Source: Pseudomonas sp. stari2 (GTDB taxonomy: Bacteria > Pseudomonadota > Gammaproteobacteria > Pseudomonadales > Pseudomonadaceae). From it: 64,000 nucleotides of DNA. Positions within the stretch are counted from its first letter, which is position 1, and the number at the start of each line of letters is the position of its first letter. The position numbers and the translations under genes are program-made. The notes below the pieces were generated by a model, which made no database searches, was not told the DNA's origin, and saw only the letters and a program-made list of their open reading frames with translations. The stretch covers positions 3,715,501-3,779,500 of the forward strand of contig NZ_CP099760.1 in assembly GCF_040760005.1 (NCBI RefSeq), written 5' to 3'. Below are positions 59,705 through 64,000 of the stretch, one piece after another.

Positions 59705-60525
59705 GCGCCGACACCCGCGACCCTGCCGCGTGGCCACGCCTGTTGCTGACACTGCTGGCGATTGCCTTGCTGTGGCCGGGGATTCAGCTCAGCGAACTCG
59801 ACCTAGGCGTGTTGCTGCACGCCGACAGCCAGAGCGAAATGGGCCGCTTCGTCGCGACCTTCTGGCCGCCGGCCCATGACCGGGACTTTCTGCAATTGCT
59901 GCTCAAGGCCACCCTGCAAACCCTGGCCATCGCCACGGCCGGCATGGCGTTGGCACTGGTGTTGGCAGTGCCGGCCAGTTTGCTCGCCAGCCGCGCCTTG
60001 TCGTTGTCCGCCGCTTCCCACAGCGGCCACCCGAGCCTGTTGGGCCGGTTGCTGCGCTGGCCGGTGCGCGGCATGCTGATCTTCCTGCGCAGCGTGCCGG
60101 AAATCGTCTGGGCGCTGCTGTTCGTGCGCGCCGTCGGCCTCGGCCCGGCAGCGGGCGTGCTGGCGATCGCCATCACCTACAGCGGCATGCTCGGCAAGGT
60201 CTACGCGGAAATCTTCGAATCCACCGACCAGCGTCCGGCCCACGCCTTGCTCCAGGCCGGCAGCGGACGCCTGGCCAGTTTCGCCTACGGCGTGCTGCCC
60301 AACGTCGCGGCGGAACTGCTCTCCTACACCGTCTACCGCTGGGAATGCGCCATCCGCGCCTCGGTGGTGATGGGCTTCGTCGGCGCTGGCGGCCTCGGCC
60401 AACAGATCGACCTGTCGATCCGCATGTTCGCCGGCGGCGAAGTCGCCAGCATGCTGCTGACCTTCCTGCTGCTGGTGCTCGGCGCCGACCAACTCAGCCG
60501 CCTGCTGCGCTGGAGACTGACATGA
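59698..60525 (+). CDS. PhnE-type ABC transporter permease
   Basis: 275 residues from ATG 59698, overlapping the ATPase stop by seven bases. Five to six spans; the EAA loop is AHALLQAGSGRLASFAYGVLPN and VVMGFVGAGGLGQQIDL follows, as in PhnE. Confidence 0.88.
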   Translation: MLSADTRDPAAWPRLLLTLLAIALLWPGIQLSELDLGVLLHADSQSEMGRFVATFWPPAHDRDFLQLLLKATLQTLAIATAGMALALVLAVPASLLASRALSLSAASHSGHPSLLGRLLRWPVRGMLIFLRSVPEIVWALLFVRAVGLGPAAGVLAIAITYSGMLGKVYAEIFESTDQRPAHALLQAGSGRLASFAYGVLPNVAAELLSYTVYRWECAIRASVVMGFVGAGGLGQQIDLSIRMFAGGEVASMLLTFLLLVLGADQLSRLLRWRLT

Positions 60526-61289
60526 AGCGCCTGATCAACACGGCGCTGATCCTAGCCATCGTCTTCGCCGTCATCGCCTCGTTCGCCTACCTGGGCCTCG
60601 ACCTCGAAGAACTTGGCAGCGCTACGAGCCTGAAACAAATGGGCTCGTATGTTGGCCGCTTCCTGAGCCCCGACTTCAGCGTCGGTTACCTCAACGCCAT
60701 CCTCCACGGCGCCATGGAAACCCTCGCCATGTCCGCCCTCGGCACCCTCCTCGCCGCCGTGCTGGGCCTGTTACTGGCACTCCCCGCCGCTGGCCGCTTT
60801 GGCTGGTTTTTTCAGAGCGCCGCCCGCCTGCTGCTCAACGGCCTGCGTGCCATTCCGGAACTGGTCTGGGCTGCACTCATGGTCTTCGCCGCCGGCCTTG
60901 GGCCTAACGCTGGCACCCTCGCCCTCGCCCTGCACACCACGGGCGTACTGGGGCGCTTGTTTGCGGAAGCGCTGGAAAACACGCCACCGGAACCGGCGGA
61001 GGCGATTCGGCTGCAAGGGGGGAATCCGGTTTTGGCGTTTTGTTACGGGACGCTGCCGAACCTGGCGCCGCAATTGCTGGCGTACTGTTTGTATCGGTGG
61101 GAGAACAATATCCGGATGGCTAGCGTGCTGGGGTTTGTGGGCGCTGGGGGGTTGGGGCAGATGTTGTATGTGAGCTTGAGTTTGTTTCAGGAGGCGCAGG
61201 CGGGGACGGTGATATTGGCGATGTTGGGGTTGGTGTTTGCGGTCGACTTTTTGAGTGCTTGGAGTCGGGGGCGGTGGGTTAAGGCTTAG
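60522..61289 (+). CDS. second PhnE-type ABC transporter permease
   Basis: 255 residues, four-base overlap with the first permease. Same topology and EAA loop (AEAIRLQGGNPVLAFCYGTLPN, ASVLGFVGAGGLGQMLYV). Two different permeases imply a heterodimeric channel. The last ~90 codons shift to plainer, T/G-rich codon use, at the border of the AT-richer patch. Confidence 0.88.
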   Translation: MKRLINTALILAIVFAVIASFAYLGLDLEELGSATSLKQMGSYVGRFLSPDFSVGYLNAILHGAMETLAMSALGTLLAAVLGLLLALPAAGRFGWFFQSAARLLLNGLRAIPELVWAALMVFAAGLGPNAGTLALALHTTGVLGRLFAEALENTPPEPAEAIRLQGGNPVLAFCYGTLPNLAPQLLAYCLYRWENNIRMASVLGFVGAGGLGQMLYVSLSLFQEAQAGTVILAMLGLVFAVDFLSAWSRGRWVKA

Positions 61290-61388
61290 GTTTGAACACT
61301 TCTGGAGCGGCGTCACCCGAAAACCTTGGGGAAGCGTAGGAAAACACAAAAAACCTTAATAAATCCGCCACACATAAGTAAGAACAAC

Positions 61389-61982
61389 ATGCAAGAAACA
61401 AAACCTGATTCACCTGTAAAAACTTCAAAAAAGATAGCTGTTGCAGCCATTGCGTTATTGCTTTTGGGTCTTTGGTTTTTTTATATGTCCTGGGCTTTAC
61501 GCATTTCAGCACGCACGATTTTAATGCGCGAAATCCCCGAATGGACGACATACCTGCTGTTCGGTGCTCTTGTTGGAGTTGTTTTTGCTGGTAGGACGTT
61601 CTACAGCCGCCCAACTGAAAAAATGGCGAAACGTGTAATAGATTCTTTTCTTGGTGGCTTCTGCATAAGTTTCTTCTTCTCTCTCCATGCTTATGATGTC
61701 GGCACCTACCTATTACCTGGCAAAGTCGTTAATTACGAATCAACGTATGAAATAACCTTTCCAGGGCCCGCCACCGGAAGGACCGGTCGCTGTGAGGCAG
61801 GCATATGGATAGAGGACTCGAACACACAGCGCAAGATTCACCTTTGCACAACAAAGGCAGACCTGTATGAGCAGAAAAAACAAGGCATGGACGCCGTATG
61901 GGTGACGGCTCGTACAAATAAAATTGGCTCTTACATTATTGGTTATGCATTTTTTCATAGTCAGCACATCAACGGAAACTGA
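61389..61982 (+). CDS. hypothetical membrane protein
   Basis: 197 residues from ATG 61389 (AAGAAC upstream, weak). Three membrane spans (about 19-36, 53-70, 88-104) and a soluble C-terminal ~90 residues with two Cys that could pair (GRCEAGIW, IHLCTTK). No family recognised. Clearly lower in GC than the ABC operon before it, so likely acquired. Terminated by the palindrome at 62009-62050. Confidence 0.65.
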   Translation: MQETKPDSPVKTSKKIAVAAIALLLLGLWFFYMSWALRISARTILMREIPEWTTYLLFGALVGVVFAGRTFYSRPTEKMAKRVIDSFLGGFCISFFFSLHAYDVGTYLLPGKVVNYESTYEITFPGPATGRTGRCEAGIWIEDSNTQRKIHLCTTKADLYEQKKQGMDAVWVTARTNKIGSYIIGYAFFHSQHINGN

Positions 61983-62008
61983 CACGGCTTTTTCCCAAAT
62001 CTAAAACC

Positions 62009-62050
62009 AAAGGGGACAGATCTATTTCCTAAAAGAAATGTCCCCTTTTT
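62009..62050 (+). terminator. palindrome AAAGGGGACA/TGTCCCCTTT with T-tract
   Basis: Ten-base arms around a 20-base loop that contains a second small stem (TTTC/GAAA), then TTTTT. It works as a terminator for the hypothetical gene. Palindromes with this arm sequence are common, repeated elements in gammaproteobacterial genomes, so it may also be a REP-like repeat. Confidence 0.65.
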
Positions 62051-62096
62051 GCCCCCATTCATTGGCGAACCCGACCACTCGACCTACTACACCACC

Positions 62097-63887
62097 TCAA
62101 ATGTAAGGCCTAAAAGCTTTCGCAATGACAACTCTAAGATTCTCAGGCACTCCCTCCCAGTTTTCTTCCCATTGCAAAGTATGCAAGTAAGCTTTAAACG
62201 GCTTTTCAGAACTTGGAGCAGCATAACCAAGCAAATCTTCCATACACTCATGAATAACTTCAAGATTATCTACTTCCGCAACCGCATCTGCAATTGGCTT
62301 GTTGAAGACTTCAGCTCCTGCTGTGCCCTGATCCCTATCATGAATAACGAAAAAATTCACACCAAGCGCAGTAAGATATTTAGCCAAGCCTATTATTGCC
62401 GCTTTACCCCTCGCCTTGATGATCTCGGTGCATGACAAAACTTTTGCGCGTACATCGGGTGCCATCCTACGAATTGCTTCTTTTAAAACCAGCTCTTCCG
62501 TATCGCCCTCTACAACGATAACTTTTCGGGTGAAAAATATTCGAGAAACGTGATCATCAAGCTTAATTAGCATCTTAACCTGATCCTTATCATTCCCTTG
62601 GAGCAATCTAAATTTTTCAGAAACGGAGAATGGGTGAACGGTTGAGTGCCCCTCTTCATAACTAAAGCGATTCAACACCTGCCTAGGTTTTCTCGCCAAG
62701 TCTATTAGGTAAGGAGAGTGAGTTGTCGCGACAATCTGGGACAGACCTCCAGATAACTCATAAATCAAATCTCTCATTTGGTTTGCAGCGCTGGGATGAA
62801 GGAATATTTCAGGTTCCTCAAAACCGATTATTAATCCTCGCTCGTCATTACCACCTCTTTTTTTAAGCCATTGCTGCCGAAATCGTAGCAGTCCAAAGAC
62901 CGCAGCACGAACCATTCCTGTGCCCTGATTAGCGATAGTTGTTCGTATATTGCTAGACATCTCTATTGAAAAAATTGGAATTAAAGATTCGGGACCAGAC
63001 AAGTCGGCCGAAGCAAAAATTTTTGACTCAGGAAACACTCCACAAAGGACAGCGTTTAGTTCCTGCATCATTTTTCCGAATTCAGAATCTGAATCCGAAG
63101 GATCAAGCTCCTTTGCGAGCATAATCAAGCTTTCCTGAGCAACCCTGTAGTGCTCAGATGTTTCCCTAACATCTTTAAAAAGCTCATTCAGTGTTTTATG
63201 CAGCACTCCAGCCTTATCAAACTCATGAGCTGCCGCCTCCGCTGGTATTAACAAAAAATTTGGTAATTTTGATAAAACAACCGCCGGAACCCCTCCTGGA
63301 TTCTTGTCCCAAACCTCATCTTCAGAAACATCCCATATCTCATCAATCAGCTCTAACTTCACACGTTCCGCTGCAGATATTTTTTTCTCAAGATCTTTAA
63401 ATAACTCAGCAAACGGCGCCGGATCAATCCCTCGCTCTAAAAACTCTACAGGCTTTGTTAAATTTAAGTATTCCTCCTTTATACTTCTTGCGTAAGACTT
63501 AAGCTCAATTACTACATCTTCTCCAAGGACATATGTTTTCCGATAAAAGATACTTCGCCCGGTTTCTCCTGTATCAATCGGATCGTATTGAAACAATCGC
63601 CCCTTAAATCCTCGCCAACCCACTGCACTATCCGGAACATTGCGAAACTCGGCTTCCAGAACGACAGTTTTGCAGGAGATCTTGTTTTCACCAGTCTCGG
63701 GATCGACTTCAGAACAATAAAAATGCGGCTCCATCCTAGTTTTTGCAGACAGCAACCACTCAATAGCTTTTAGCACTGAGCTCTTACCAGCATTATTTGC
63801 CCCAATTAAAAACGTTGCCTCTCCAAACTCAACATCCGCAGAATGTATGCGTTTAAAACCTTCGACCTTAAGCTTATGCAGTCTCAT
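62097..63887 (-). CDS. OLD-family ATPase with TOPRIM nuclease domain
   Basis: 596 residues. An SMC-like ATPase N-terminus with Walker A GANNAGKSS (29-37), a helical insertion (about 150-270), the signature region and Walker B LIIGFEEPEIFLHPSA with THSPYLIDL, then a TOPRIM domain from about 455: VVEGDTEE (Glu460) and DRD (517-519). Overcoming-lysogenization-defect (OLD) nucleases cut DNA and many act in phage defence. AT-rich compared with the genome. No UvrD-type helicase is visible on the downstream side; the upstream gene is cut by the window edge. Start ATG 63887, with GTGGAG upstream. Confidence 0.88.
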   Translation of the reverse strand: MRLHKLKVEGFKRIHSADVEFGEATFLIGANNAGKSSVLKAIEWLLSAKTRMEPHFYCSEVDPETGENKISCKTVVLEAEFRNVPDSAVGWRGFKGRLFQYDPIDTGETGRSIFYRKTYVLGEDVVIELKSYARSIKEEYLNLTKPVEFLERGIDPAPFAELFKDLEKKISAAERVKLELIDEIWDVSEDEVWDKNPGGVPAVVLSKLPNFLLIPAEAAAHEFDKAGVLHKTLNELFKDVRETSEHYRVAQESLIMLAKELDPSDSDSEFGKMMQELNAVLCGVFPESKIFASADLSGPESLIPIFSIEMSSNIRTTIANQGTGMVRAAVFGLLRFRQQWLKKRGGNDERGLIIGFEEPEIFLHPSAANQMRDLIYELSGGLSQIVATTHSPYLIDLARKPRQVLNRFSYEEGHSTVHPFSVSEKFRLLQGNDKDQVKMLIKLDDHVSRIFFTRKVIVVEGDTEELVLKEAIRRMAPDVRAKVLSCTEIIKARGKAAIIGLAKYLTALGVNFFVIHDRDQGTAGAEVFNKPIADAVAEVDNLEVIHECMEDLLGYAAPSSEKPFKAYLHTLQWEENWEGVPENLRVVIAKAFRPYI

Positions 63888-63916
63888 CCATTTAACTCCA
63901 CATGAATAGTTTTTAT

Positions 63917-64000
63917 TTAAACAACTCCACGCTTTAGAGCCCTCTCATGCCTAAAATAATCGACTACGGTGTCACGCAACTTAAAAATCATTAACCTTGG
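63917..64000 (-). CDS. 3' end of a gene running off the right edge
   Basis: A frame open from the right edge ends at TAA 63917-63919 and reads ...LRDTVVDYFRHERALKRGVV. It lies just 29 bases before the OLD gene on the same strand, so it is probably its operon partner. Too short to identify. Confidence 0.35.
   Translation of the reverse strand, partial: PRLMIFKLRDTVVDYFRHERALKRGVV

Noticed and set aside
62097..63887. Calling the OLD protein GajA of a Gabija system
   Set aside because: No GajB-like helicase is visible; the upstream neighbour is outside the window, so only the family name is supported.
1..64000. tRNA, rRNA, CRISPR arrays, integrase or complete insertion sequence
   Set aside because: None was recognised on reading both strands; the island edges show no tRNA and no clear direct repeat.

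Overview
The window reads as a chromosomal segment of a Pseudomonas, most likely of the P. fluorescens group. This rests on GC-rich coding in the middle, typical pseudomonad accessory genes (GcvA-type LysR regulators, a split PqiA pair, Ohr, a PhnD-type ABC operon) and ANR-type regulation. The species cannot be fixed from sequence reading alone.

Layout. (1) About 1-3.2 kb: a lower-GC group, all on the minus strand, with a lipoprotein hydrolase cut by the window edge and an overlapping TylF-type methyltransferase / metallo-beta-lactamase-fold pair. (2) 3.5-4.7 kb: a periplasmic beta-propeller gene followed by the last ~55 codons of a sensor histidine kinase, which I take as the scar at the left edge of an island. 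(3) About 4.75-48.4 kb: a dense stress/low-oxygen island. It holds an ArcD-like antiporter, Hsp20, a DevBCA/TolC-like exporter with an Lpp-like lipoprotein, a nitroreductase, five tandem-domain universal stress proteins (USPs), a tail-less GroEL, a BCAM0308-type zinc-ribbon protein, FtsH, PolX and a HAD-phosphatase/ATPase fusion. It also holds a P1B-5 metal ATPase with a hemerythrin-like tail, two BON proteins, two GNATs, two phosphoribosyltransferases, an RNase-type metallo-beta-lactamase, a flippase-like/P3-ATPase fusion, a small K+ channel, phosphoketolase, an FNR-type regulator, two zinc alcohol dehydrogenases and an MgtC/SapB protein. (4) 48.4-61.3 kb: ordinary accessory genes, including LysR/LysE, Ohr, a GabP-like permease, cupin, LysR/GST, PqiA pair, SDR/LysR and a PhnD-type ABC transporter. 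(5) 61.3-64 kb: an AT-richer patch with a membrane protein and an OLD-family ATPase/TOPRIM nuclease.

The unifying signal of the island is regulatory. About 22 sites matching or nearly matching the ANR/FNR box TTGAT-N4-ATCAA lie between 4.7 and 47.4 kb, almost one per transcription unit, often with a -10-like element 21-22 bases downstream as in class II FNR promoters. I saw none in the flanks. The genes fit survival without oxygen: phosphoketolase and dehydrogenases for fermentation, an arginine/ornithine-type exchanger, USPs, chaperones and a membrane protease for protein quality control, and an iron-sulfur FNR-like regulator.

The island also shows repeated duplication and decay. A module lipoprotein - BON - ftsH - K+ channel - phosphoketolase exists twice (15.65-18.03 kb and 35.7-39.86 kb), and each copy has lost what the other keeps. 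Remnants of USP, phosphoribosyltransferase, CHAD-domain and histidine-kinase genes lie between intact genes, and at least two ANR boxes now have no gene to drive. No tRNA, rRNA, CRISPR array or complete insertion sequence was recognised.
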